Source: Eutreptiella sp. 'Long Island Sound 2002' (taxonomy: Eukaryota; Euglenozoa; Euglenophyceae; Eutreptiales; Eutreptiaceae). From it: DNA of 64,000 nt. Made by a program: the position numbers and the translations under genes. The stretch spans positions 108,026,578 to 108,090,577 of the forward strand of contig OZ038382.1 of assembly GCA_964036045.1 (NCBI GenBank), written 5' to 3'. Positions 23,637-33,822 of this stretch are shown here, piece after piece (position 1 is the stretch's first letter; each line of letters begins with the position of its first letter). The notes under the pieces are model-generated. The model was not told the DNA's origin and did no database searches. It saw only the letters and a program-made list of their open reading frames with translations.

Positions 23637-23953
23637 TGCTGCCCCCGCCCTCCGCTTTCGTCTCCATGACGCTACTAACGCCGGCCAGATGGTCGGCCAG
23701 GGCCGTCAGCTCCTACAGAGTTGCAATTGGCTGCATGTGCAGCTGTTTTAGCAAGACGGTGACTTAGATGGGCCGGGGGTCGCATCCCGGCCACCGCATG
23801 ATGAGGCGCACCGCCCACGGGTCGCCGGGATTGATCTGTGCATCCTCAACCTATACAAAGGATAGCAGAAAATTGTGTTCCGGCAACGTTCTAGTAACTT
23901 CTTCCGGCGACTTTCAAGCGACCTTCTGGCTGTTTCTAGTACTACAAACCGGA

Positions 23954-24592
23954 TCACCACCGGAACAAGTAGCTGGAACGTCGCCAGAACAGGTCCTCCA
24001 GGAGCACGCCACGCAATTTTTTGGCCCCATTGGCCCCAATGGCATGCGGGAGAGGGGGATACCCGCACTCGCGTGTCCACGTTCCCCTCCAGGGTTGCCA
24101 GGGCTTGCCGCAGCTGCGCGGGCGGCGTCCTCTCCCATTCCACGAGAGTAATTGACACGCTTTCAAGTGGTTGCGCCGCGTGTCCGGCTCGCACTTCACG
24201 CGGAGGGCATTAGGGCGCAATAGGGTCTGGTCGGGGACATGGCCGTGGTACTTGTCCTTGTCCATGACCCGGTAGATCGCCTCCGCCAGGACCTTGACCT
24301 AGTTTGCCCGGAAGATCACAATGTCCTTCCGGGGAGTCAGCTTCACATCGCCCACACGGTGGTCAACCCAACACTCAAAAATGAGCTGCCAATGGCGGCT
24401 GCCCGCCACTTGCCCCTCTGCAGTAAGCAAGTCCCCCCCCTGGGCGTGATTGGGTAACCAGTCATTGTGGAGGGGTGCTGTGCGCCCTGACCATGCCCCA
24501 TCACCCACGTCACCAGGGTCCCGCCTGGTGCATCCCCATCCTCCCGGCGCCACCAGCAGTGGCTCCCGGCTTTGGTGTGCAATTGCTTCCAA
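23954..24592 (-). pseudogene. Minus-strand transposon-like ORF, stop-interrupted
   Basis: The frame reads FECWVDHRVGDVKLTPRKD and then IVIFRAN, a TAG, then VKVLAEAIYRVMDKDKYHGH and RRNHLKACQLL. It is protein-like on both sides of the stop. Family not recognised. It is collinear with the PWWP-like ORF and may be an upstream part of the same element. Confidence 0.4.
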
Positions 24593-24662
24593 AGGAAGCG
24601 TTGCAACAAGCCCCTAAGGGTGTAGATGGTGAGGTGGGGGGATTTTAGGATGCAAGCACCCA

Positions 24663-24677
24663 GGGGGGGGGGGGGGG
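24663..24677 (+). repeat. Poly-G run
   Basis: Fifteen consecutive G. It may be a sequencing or assembly weak point. Confidence 0.9.
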
Positions 24678-24679
24678 CA

Positions 24680-25898
24680 CCATCTCCCTTGTCCAGGGCA
24701 AGGTGACAGCTTTGGCTGCCACACTTGAACCCAACCTCTTGCGCATCCACTGGGTGACATGCAAGAGGGCGGGTTTATCCCCCCATCAGACTCCGACCCT
24801 TTCACCTCCACGCCCTCTCGGACCCTAGGGCCGGTGACCTTGTCGTGGTGACGGGGCCCCATGGACATCGAGACACCGCGAACAGGCCGGAAAAGGGGTC
24901 CGAAGTGTGGACCGAAAGGTCCCATTGGGGCCCGACCCTTTTGGCCTCGCAGCCTAACGAGACGTTACCAGTTCCGCAGCCCCCTTGTGTCCACACTGGG
25001 TCTCAGAGTGGGGAGCAACGGGGGAGCGGGTGGGTGTCTCCCTAGCTGGTTTCTGTTGCCAATTTTAGCCGCGTTGTTTGGTAAACAATTCACATCCATC
25101 TGTAACTCGTCGCCCGACGATGTGCGTCCTGTCAGATGGCGAACATTTTACTATCACTCACAAATCGACTCGTTACACTCTACACAAGCGATACTATCAG
25201 TACACTTTGAGCTCACCTTTGATTCAACTCTATTCTTACATTCTTACATTGCCCATTTGCACACCCCACTCAATCTTCCAACACCGAAATGATGTCCATG
25301 GCACCGTCCGGCACAACAATCTTTCACTAGTCATTGTGGACACCGTTCCACCCCATCCTCCACCGATTACTTCAACGATTGTGCACTCATCTCACAAACT
25401 TACATTGTGTCTCTCGCCCTCGGAACTCCCCCTTTCACTCGTATCTTTTTTCCCTTGTGGACTCTGCACGTTACGTATCATTCCCATACGTTTCCCTCAG
25501 AACCATCCCCTACCCATGCTATTTCTCTTAGGGTGCTGGCCCAGGCACGTGCCGTCCTCGAGACCACGCAAGAACTGGAGGCCGAATGATCTCTTGCGGT
25601 TTTTCTACTCACTAGGATTGATACGCCTTACAGCCCCTCATGTCTGAACTATTGTTATCTATCCAAACCCGGGTCCTCGACAATGAACCGAGGGACACGA
25701 AACTATACGATAGTCCCGCGCGGAGCGTCCTGTGGCCACTGTGATCCTCTTTCTTCTTTCTTTGCGTTTCGCATCTTTTGTTAATCCCCTCCCCTCCAAC
25801 AGTACACACAGCGAAGAACCGCCGGGCAGTACAACCAGATCCGCCATAGCTGGAGGCGATCCAAATATAAGAAATGGTGCGCCTGGAAGCTGCAGCAC
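24680..25898. other. No gene recognised
   Basis: Open frames such as that at 25078-25647 (+) are pyrimidine-rich and show no family features. They could be the non-coding 5' part of the + strand elements that follow. Confidence 0.35.
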
Positions 25899-26336
25899 CC
25901 GCACTATGTACACCTTCGACTAGATGCGTGTGTGCTCGAGATAGAACTTAGACCCCCTGTGCCGATCTGCGATGCTGCCGCTGCTTTTGAACACTTCCGA
26001 GGCTGGCTTATCCGCACTGTGCGTCCGACGTGGCCTAATGTGCGACTGGAGCCACACTCTACCAAGGCGGCCGGTGCCCACTTGCATGATCAGCGCTGGA
26101 GGCTGTGGATTGACCAATCGAACTCCCGAGGGCTCGTGCTTGGGTTCACATCCCACCTGGGAGAATAGCGGTTCCACTTTCAAGGCGCATCACAATTGTT
26201 GCAGCAACTGCGTGATGTGGTATTCCCGGTCCCTTACTACAGCGACCTTGTTGCAGAACCCCAGTGGAACCCATGTGACGAGGAAGATCCTCTTGATGAT
26301 GAACCGCCGCTGCTGCCTTACGTGCGTTGCTCCTGA
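25899..26336 (+). pseudogene. Unknown mobile-element ORF fragment
   Basis: The frame runs HYVHLRLDACVLEIELRPP to GFTSHLGE, a TAG at 26166-26168, then RFHFQGASQLLQQLRDVVF and an acidic EEDPLDDEPP stretch before the next stop. It is protein-like on both sides of the stop, which a single C-to-T change at CAG would explain. Family unknown. Confidence 0.4.
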
Positions 26337-27342
26337 GCTGTGCCCTGGTATGGACGGTGGACACTTCCCAAGGTCCCGAATGGAAACACTCATGGTAGTC
26401 ACACCCTCCACTCTGGTACCCACTGATGCAATATGCGACGAATCTTGCCGACCCGCTCACTTGACTTCGTCTCCGGAACCTTCGGGCCTTGCCCGTTCGC
26501 TTCATGCTGCCATGATTTGTGTTTTTTCACCTTTTTCCCTCCTGCACTGCGACGACCCTCTGGGAACCCCAAATCTCTTGTCCACCTGTGGTAACCCCTT
26601 ACCCCCAAAGATGGCTGCTCCTCTCGGAAGATTATGCTCGTGTACACACGCATCATACCACGTTGCCTCATACGCACACGGTGCATTTGTCCCCACTTGT
26701 CCGGGGGACAACCTACACTCTCACTCGCCACGCGCGATGCGTGCCCCACCGGGCGGAGTCTGGTAGCCACCGAAACAAGTTGCCCCTGCAGATTGACCTC
26801 AGGACACACTGCCCACACTGATTTTCATACATACCGTGCATCTGTACCCATTTGTCCATAAAGCGACCCAAGCTCCCACTCGCGGCACGCGATGCACGCC
26901 CAGCGGGGCAGAGATCTGTATACTACGGAACAAACTAATCCAACCTTAAACTCGCATCGCCTCGCGCTACTCACACACTAACTCACCCTTGCGTCACTAT
27001 TGACTGACCCCGCCCCCCGGTTAACCACGTTACAATCGCCAACAGTGCGAGTTACCATATGTTTTAGCCAAGGTATGTGCACAGGCTCATTCCTTGTCCG
27101 TATTTTAATCAAGATGGCTCCTCTGGTATATTGCCTTCTCTTCATTCGAAGCACTGTACATTACCCACCTCCATGTTCGCTGTATGTGGACCTCCGTGCC
27201 GATCCCCTTAATGTGCGCAGTGAGCTGCAATTCACATTAACACTCATTGAACTTCACGAATTCACATTCTCGTCGTTCAATGTATCCCCACTGTCTATCA
27301 ACACAACCCCTTTTCGCAACCCCTCGCGGTTTCTTTGCCAGA

Positions 27343-28305
27343 TGGAGGCATACGATACTTCTTTGTTGCGGAGCGTGAGGCAGGCCGCCGTGGCGTCTGA
27401 CCTCCTCGATGTCACACTCCTCAAACGATGGGATGACCATTTTACTCCCGAAATTCTCGCGCAAGCCACAACGCCTTCGGGTGAACTATGGAACAATGAA
27501 GCTGCGGGACTCTGTGATGCTCTCCGCTGGAGTGTCCTACGTGGTCACTTGCAATCCATCTCATCTGTGGGTGCGATCCTAGTCCCCGGAGGAATCCTCC
27601 TTCACTGCACGGCAACCTACTGTGATTTTCACGGCGCTCGGGTCAACTCACATTTTGTCCCTTTGGCAATGGCAGCGGGTCCTAGGCTCTTCCAGTTACT
27701 CCATGATCATGATAATCCGGTGGTCACATCCCTCATCTATGCTTGGTCACCGGCACACAAAGCCCTGGACACCTTCACCCTACATAGCTCTATGGCATGC
27801 ATGTTACAACGTGACGTTACTTCTGCATTATCTTGTGACACCAAAACAATCCAGAACAACTCATGAAGCCCTTCAGCAACTTCATTGCGCAAGCATCAAT
27901 CCGTGGCCTATGGGATTCCGTTCAACCTCCTGATGCGCTCCAGATGCTCTAGCATCTGCCACAAGAAGTTTTTGTTACCGTACCCGCATCCTATCACGGC
28001 CCTTTGGTGGATCTCTGGTATGATTTACTCTCCTGGTCATCCTCTGCCATCCGCATTGGCATCGCTTCCGGGGTTCCCCGTCAGCCCCTGGTGATGAATA
28101 TCAATGATCCCTCCACCCTCACGGCCTGATATGAAGCATCCACAGTACGGCTGTGGAATTTCTCTCGGCTCAGTGACCTCATTGGCAGCTCTGATCTATC
28201 CAGGGCCACGACCTCCTCCGTGTGCATCCTCAACCGGGCGCCGCAAACCATGATGACACCCTCGCAGCTTTGGAGACGCTACGCTCTGGGTAAGGTCACT
28301 GCGTA
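27343..28305 (+). pseudogene. Unknown mobile-element ORF
   Basis: It begins MEAYDTSLLRSVRQAAVASD and continues to SSMACMLQRDVTSAL in one frame, shifts near 27850, then reads LMKPFSNFIAQASIRGLW and LVDLWYDLLSWSSSAIRIG in another. In-frame stops TAG (27950-27952) and TGA (28127-28129) each sit where CAG or CGA would keep the sequence protein-like. It ends near QLWRRYALGKVT. It precedes the LINE ORFs in the same orientation and could be a first ORF of the same element. I do not recognise the family. Confidence 0.4.
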
Positions 28306-28316
28306 CCCGGGACACA

Positions 28317-28757
28317 ATGGAATTTCCGGTCCCCATCAATTTTGACGTGGAAGCAGAGATCATGTCTACGCAGTCACCCAATGAGTCAACCGTCCCGTCC
28401 TTGGTCACGCCCGATTCCCACGAGCAACAACCCCATCCTACCATGGTTGACCTCACCATGGACCAAGCCGCACCGGGTCTGGTCATTGACACCTTGCTCA
28501 ACGAATTCGACGCAGCCTCTACAAGTTTTGATGAGGAATGTTGCCGGCTTCGGGTGGATTTGCAGAGTTTTCAATCCGCTTTGGATCATGTCCGTGCATA
28601 TTCATCACAACAAGAAGGCCACCTGACGGCGGAAAAAACCAAATGGTTACAAACCGTGGCCTCCGCCAAGGAATCCCACCTCAACGAGGTGCGAGCTTTG
28701 CACAAACGCATCGGTGCCCTAGCATCGGATGACAATGCGGCTCAAACGGAGGTTTAG
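28317..28757 (+). CDS. Coiled-coil ORF at the 5' part of the LINE
   Basis: This 146-codon frame starts MEFPVPINFDVEAEIM. Residues ~65-140 are rich in Glu, Gln, Lys, Leu and Ala with heptad-like spacing (AEKTKWLQTVASAKESHLNE). Coiled coils are common in LINE ORF1 proteins, where they drive trimerisation and RNA binding. It could equally be the N-terminus of an ORF2 or an unrelated element gene. Confidence 0.4.
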   Translation: MEFPVPINFDVEAEIMSTQSPNESTVPSLVTPDSHEQQPHPTMVDLTMDQAAPGLVIDTLLNEFDAASTSFDEECCRLRVDLQSFQSALDHVRAYSSQQEGHLTAEKTKWLQTVASAKESHLNEVRALHKRIGALASDDNAAQTEV

Positions 28758-28961
28758 AGGCTCCAGTGAGTCCAGCGAACCCCTTTGGATCTCCCTCTCC
28801 TAATGGTTATTTTGAGGGTTGTCCACGCCCACTAGGACCTGCCACGCGAACCCATTTTGCGGGCGCTCACCGATGATCTTCCTGGAGGGAAATATCAATT
28901 GTCCTCAGCCTCCTCCCCACTTTTCTTGTGGTCCATCCCTCTTATCGTAGCCATTGTCTCC

Positions 28962-29285
28962 ATGTCGGAGCCTGGGAACATCGATTGGAAACCCCTGGTG
29001 CGTTCTCTGCGAGAAGCAAAAACAGTCAGCTTCGAACTCCCTGAGGTTACACCCCCTCCACCCCAGAAACCCGTAGTCAATGCACCGCCTAGCCCCTCCA
29101 CCCCCCGCAGAATACCGCTTCAGCACCCCACGCAACTGTTGTACCTACCTCCCTCCTTCCCGTCACTGCCGCTTCTCCCAACTCCCCCACCAAAGGTACC
29201 TCCTTGTCGCGCTTCCTCCAATGGCATAACGGTGTTTTGTCTTTGCAAGAAAGCGAGGAACCCCGCCGATTTCACGATTTTCTAA
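28962..29285 (+). CDS. Pro-rich ORF of the LINE region
   Basis: The ATG at 28962 gives MSEPGNIDWKPLVRSLREAK and then a Pro-rich tail. The start looks protein-like; the tail is low-complexity. It may be the start of the ORF1-like protein that continues at 29426 after a frame break. Confidence 0.35.
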   Translation: MSEPGNIDWKPLVRSLREAKTVSFELPEVTPPPPQKPVVNAPPSPSTPRRIPLQHPTQLLYLPPSFPSLPLLPTPPPKVPPCRASSNGITVFCLCKKARNPADFTIF

Positions 29286-29425
29286 ATTTGTCCTCTCCCC
29301 AAGACGCCCCACCCCCGGACTTCCCCCGCGTTTTGTTGTACGCACTATGGCAATTCCTCCTCAAGCATGTTGACGCTCATGAAACTTGGTCTTAGTCGGT
29401 TTTCAGCTTTCTCGCCAGTAAAGAA

Positions 29426-30103
29426 ATGCAATCCCCAACTCGGCACTTGGCAACGGATGGGAAGGTCAGTGAAGCTTTCCATCAGAACAATCAAAAAGGC
29501 AGTACTGCATCCGCCAACTCTACCGGAGATTTAGGTGGCGGCCCAAATGCCAGCATTTCCTCTTTTGGACTCTACGTACGGTGGTCAGTGAAAGCCCGGA
29601 CATCCTACCCCATGAGCCCCGCCAAATTGGCAGCCCTGCTCAAAGATGTTTTTGGGCAAAAGGAGGTGTGTTTCATCACCGATGACCTCCTTAGAATTCA
29701 TGAAAATGGCTCGAAATCGGGCTACACCGTCCTCGGTGCCAAACCCACAGCAGAACAGCACGTAGCGCAGCCCCGCGCTGTGGATGGTAGTGCCTGCCTC
29801 GTCTCCATCCTAAAGGTCGACGGGCAACCATGGAGGCCTTGGACGAAAGGTTCGGAGCCAGAAGCCAAAAGGCAGCGAACCCACGAGTCCCCCTCCCCCT
29901 CCCCTATAGCCCCCTCCACCCCTGGGCCAGTGTACCCCCCTCCAGCATACACCTACAACGGTGCCCCAGCGGCGTGCCCTTATTACTACGCTTCATACCA
30001 GCCACCGACCACCGCCTACCTGATGCTGCCGCCCCCTCCTTCAAATCCCTCCCCCGGTAGCACATACCCCCCCCCCCCCCCGCGATCGGACCACCCCCTA
30101 TGA
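29426..30103 (+). CDS. ORF1-like protein of the LINE
   Basis: The 225-codon frame has a structured part, FGLYVRWSVKARTSYP to HENGSKSGYTVLGAKP, followed by a basic KRQR segment and a Pro/Tyr-rich tail (YPPPAYTYNG). A small folded domain with a disordered, Pro-rich C-terminus fits an ORF1 nucleic-acid-binding protein. No RRM or CCHC motif is clear. It ends near a poly-C run at 30070-30080. Confidence 0.4.
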   Translation: MQSPTRHLATDGKVSEAFHQNNQKGSTASANSTGDLGGGPNASISSFGLYVRWSVKARTSYPMSPAKLAALLKDVFGQKEVCFITDDLLRIHENGSKSGYTVLGAKPTAEQHVAQPRAVDGSACLVSILKVDGQPWRPWTKGSEPEAKRQRTHESPSPSPIAPSTPGPVYPPPAYTYNGAPAACPYYYASYQPPTTAYLMLPPPPSNPSPGSTYPPPPPRSDHPL

Positions 30104-30764
30104 ATTCGGGAAACGGGCAGTGCAACCCTCCCCCCTCCCGTCTCCTCATCTCCTGAGTGCTGATGATAAACCCACCGGTCAATCTGCCTATTTACTTCGC
30201 TCCATTCGCGAATACCTCGTGTCCGCGGTCGATCCGCAAATGGGTACCGGACAGTGGGGACTGATTATGGATGGGAAAGGACATCTCTCTGGCTTGAGTG
30301 ATTTGCCCGCACCCATTGCTTCCCTTCCCTATCTACCCCCGGGGAATTTGCCTCGCGGTCACTTTTGGGGGCGCGTATACACCTCCCACAAGCCTGACAA
30401 TCATGACCACTCATATGGTTTTCATTAAGCTGCGTGGTTCACACCAGCTTGTTGCTCATCGGACTAATGACATTCAGTGCTACCCAGCGTCCACGGATGG
30501 TGATACCATGGAATTACCGCGAGCCCTTTTCAACCGTGCATCCCTTACCTTTTAGACAGGTACCAAACGTTCCTTTGCGGTTTTGATTTCAGTCCTCTAC
30601 CCTGTTTCCGTTGGTTGTACCCTGAAACTTTTAGCGCCGGGTACTCTTCCCAAATGTATACTTCAGTCCGTTCATCTCATTCGGTCACGTGATCTCTACC
30701 ATGCCCGGAATTGTGATGCATCGTCACCCAGTCTCCAAGCTGCACCAGCAGACAGTTCTTCTGT

Positions 30765-31462
30765 CATAAAATTTTTCACACTCAATGTTCAACACACCAT
30801 TACCGCCACTTCGACATCTCATCGAAATTCATGAATTTTTGGAAGTTTTTTGCATCCAGGAAATACGTAGTACAAGTGCCACATTCCGTGTTCATCCCCT
30901 TCATGCACCTTTTTTCTCCGTTGGCGTCCGGGAGTGCTTGGGTGTCGCGATTCTCATCCGCACGATAGCCAATTTTTCGTATGTTAAATCGGAAGTCCGA
31001 CCTGATGTTCGTGGCGTGGCGGTGTGGTATTCCATGTATAACACATCTTTTTTGTCAATCCGTCTGTATTTACATGCATCGGGGCAATATGAGGATTATG
31101 AACCTCTGCTTTCGTGGGCCCAAGCCCGGGTCATCTCAACTGCGGACACATGGTGTATCATTCGGGGAGGCCTCAATCACAATGCAGGATGGGTGGCAGG
31201 ATTCCCTGATCCTCCGCCAGACATATCCGATCTATTTGACCACTTTGTTTTGGACGCGTCACTCACACGAGCCAAATTCGTGAGTGTGTCCCCCACTTGG
31301 GTTGGCTCGTAGGGATGGAGCAATGTCCTCGACTACGTTCTAGGGCGTGTTCCCATCACCCCCCCTCAGGCTTTCATACACTCCTCCTCTTCTTTCCCCT
31401 CTGATCACTCCCCCGTCTCTGTCTCCCTTTCTTTGCGGGTCCAGAAACAGGAACCTGAGTAG
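30765..31462 (+). pseudogene. LINE AP-endonuclease domain, stop-interrupted
   Basis: Frames around the start read IKFFTLNVQH (the N-terminal strand of LINE endonucleases), then VFCIQEIRS (the Q-E-I/metal-binding Glu strand), GVAILIR, WCIIRGGLNHNAG (G-G-D-x-N position; this copy has G-L-N, so the usual Asp is lost), SPTW, LDYVL and finally SDHSPVS (catalytic Asp-His; 31400-31420). A frameshift lies near 30800, and TAG stops are at 31310-31312 and 31460-31462. The order and spacing are those of exonuclease-endonuclease-phosphatase domains. Confidence 0.65.
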
Positions 31463-32165
31463 TGGGAAACAAAACGCCGCTACCATATTGCTGAAAAGAT
31501 ACCAACCACGGTGCGTCAACGTTTCAATTTGTGCTTTGCTCAGCAAATCCCACCCGACTGTGGAAATCATACCGCCTCAGAAATTTTTCGTTGCATACAC
31601 CAGAGCATTTTACATGCATGGGAGGCAGTTTTCGGGCCCCCCGGAAGTGCCAACTCCACACCCAATGTGGTCGTCGCGCAACAGCGCACTCTACAAAATT
31701 TTCTTCTAAAAAACCCACGTTGGTGGGCTTCGATTCGCCAAGTTACCACCCTTTTGCATCTACGGGAACAAATACATTCAGCCTGGCGAGTCATCGGTCT
31801 CGAACGACAGCTGGGTGTAGTTCTGCTGCGGCAGGCGTCGGAACCACCCTCTAGTTCGTTGTACCGGGTAAGCTACTACAAAGCGTACACACAAGCTTTA
31901 GACCCCAAGTATGTTTTGTCTATATGTGTACCCCCTCATTTGCATGCGGGTATTGTTCTAGACCAACTGCGTTAACGGCATTTGTGGCCCGTTACCCACT
32001 CAACGCCAACGCAAGTGTCTCAAATCGTGGGGTGGAACCCGCCCGGCATCCTTTTCCACGATCCGGGGGTATCTCTCGGCGCCTTACTAGCAGCACTATC
32101 ACACACGCCCCGGACTTCACCATTTCGTGACCTGATTGAATACTCCATGATTTCTTTTCTTAACG
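31463..32165 (+). pseudogene. LINE ORF2 linker between endonuclease and RT
   Basis: The same frame continues past the endonuclease: QRFNLCFAQQIPPDCGNHTA, then WASIRQVTTLLHLREQIHSA, with TAA at 31973-31975, then QVSQIVGWNPPGILFHDPG. This corresponds to the variable linker of LINE ORF2; no motif of its own is expected. Confidence 0.5.
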
Positions 32166-33441
32166 ATGGACAATTGTCCATCTTGGCGAATTTTTATAAT
32201 CGACTTTTTGTCCGGCTGCAAAGTGGACATTCTCCATTTCGGAGACTTCACCCTCCTCCCTAAGAAATGCCCACATGGGGTTGTTGCGAATGGACGTCCG
32301 TTGTCAAACCTCTCGGTCATTTGGAAGTTATTTTCCATGGTAGTCACAAAAGCCCTGCAAACTTGGCTCACGGACCACGGCCGCATATTCTGTACACAAA
32401 TGGCCATGCAACGCTCCACCTCCCTTGTCGACTTGCTCCGCATCATTTTTTGACTAGACACAACATCGACGGTGGAGTGGGCTCTGGGTGTTTCTACTTT
32501 TGGATGATGTTATCCATGCGTTTGGCTCCGTGAGTCACGACAACCTACATTCCTCTCTTATATCTGCGGGTGTGCATCCTTCTCTCACTGAACTCATTGT
32601 GTACGCAGTTCAGCATCTAACCCTACACATGGGAGTGCAGCAGGGAGTTTGTCTCTTCCGGGCCATGTACGAGGCAGGCATGCGCCAAGGCGACCCCATT
32701 TGCGCTCACCTTTACTGTTTCGTAAACGAAATCCGGGTTCAGCCGGTCTTAGAGTACGTCGGTCCCACCGACACCCCGGGGACTCCCTTCAGAAATTTAG
32801 GCTGGATCGACGACTCTTCGTGGATAGGCACATCGCACAACGACATTCAGCATGTAGTCTCCCGTCTGCCCATTACCAGCAACCTCACCAACCTGTTCTC
32901 GGTTGCCACGAAAACCGTTGGATTCGGCACTACATTGCAAGGCAAGCGAGCCGCCTTCGGCCGTCAGCCAATCCAATTTTCCGGTATGCCATTGCGTATA
33001 CCGGAGGACGAAGAATACATTCGGCTCCTAGGCAGACGCGCCCTGCCTAATGTCTTGCATCGGCAGGCCCTCCGAAAGCTCATGTCATCCTGTCGCCGAG
33101 CCATTGCGCCTGTGTCTATGAGCACTCTACGTGCTCATTATCCGTTTCACATGTATAACGCCGTCGTTGGCGGCATCCAGAGGTGGAGCTGTGCTATACA
33201 CGTGCCTCTACCACGTGCAATGTGTTTGGCCAACTTGCCGGTTGCTTCCCTTTTGCGAAAATTTTGGAACATCAATGCGGATTCCCCGCCTGAGTCCTTT
33301 CTACAGCTAGTAGCGTGTGGTTGGAGTAGCCTATGCAGTCCTCTGCCCACTATGGTATTGTCCTTCATGTCCACATACCAGCACCAATTGAACCATCCCA
33401 ACCCACATGTTCGAGCATCCACCCGGCACGGGCTCCTGTAG
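32166..33441 (+). pseudogene. LINE reverse transcriptase domain, frameshifted
   Basis: The fingers read GDFTLLPKKCPHGVV then GRPLSNLSVIWKL (the P-K...R-P-x-S block) in one frame to 32453. The palm then lies in the next frame: motif A FLLLDDVIHAFGSV (32488-32529), motif B EAGMRQGDPICAH (~32671-32709) and motif C GWIDDSSW (32800-32823), so both catalytic Asp pairs survive. The thumb-like region runs to the stop at 33439-33441 and includes LRKFWNINADSPPE. A TAG in the palm frame at 32455-32457 and the shift make this copy defective. Confidence 0.75.
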
Positions 33442-33564
33442 GCCCTCAGCCGCTTCCACCGGGACACGCCCTGCCTGCACGAGGGCATTCTACATGTCGG
33501 TCCTACTCACAGCGACGACCACTCGTTTTTTGTCATAATGTTGTCCTAGCTCGGTAGGGTCACC

Positions 33565-33822
33565 TTAAAGTTGAGTCAGCAACTCACCCACCGCTTGCCG
33601 CCGTTGCTCGATCTCAAGAATCTGTTCCATTGATTCGGTAAGTAAGTCATGATTGAACTTGGTTAAAATTTGTACGAAATCGTCCGAATTTCTACGAATT
33701 CGTCCCATGAGCGGCACACTTCCTCGGTAGTTGCATTTAGTGCGGCAGAGCGGGATCCCTTTGGTGGGTTTGAATTTTGTGGTTTTTCTGCCTTTTCGTA
33801 GCAAACAAAACATTTGCCTCAA
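33565..33822 (-). CDS. Small minus-strand ORF with a coiled-coil-like end
   Basis: This frame of 85 codons starts MRQMFCLLRKGRKTTK; the end, LLTESMEQILEIEQRRQAVG, is helix-like. It has no recognised family. It may be the end of a minus-strand transposon protein extending from the right. Confidence 0.25.
   Translation of the reverse strand: MRQMFCLLRKGRKTTKFKPTKGIPLCRTKCNYRGSVPLMGRIRRNSDDFVQILTKFNHDLLTESMEQILEIEQRRQAVGELLTQL

Larger units (their letters stand above)
28317..33560 (+). mobile_element. Non-LTR (LINE) retrotransposon, APE plus RT type, multiply frameshifted
   Basis: Collinear + strand parts are a coiled-coil ORF, a Pro-rich ORF1-like region, an AP-endonuclease domain and a reverse transcriptase. 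Endonuclease before RT in one polypeptide is the layout of APE-type LINEs (L1/I/CR1-like). No RNase H domain was seen. Neither a poly(A) tail nor target duplication was found, so both ends are approximate. Confidence 0.7.

Noticed and set aside
2517-31975. Alternative genetic code with TAA/TAG read as Gln
   Set aside because: Several element stops are TAA or TAG where Gln would fit, but TGA also interrupts element frames (13968, 28127). C-to-T decay explains all of them without recoding.
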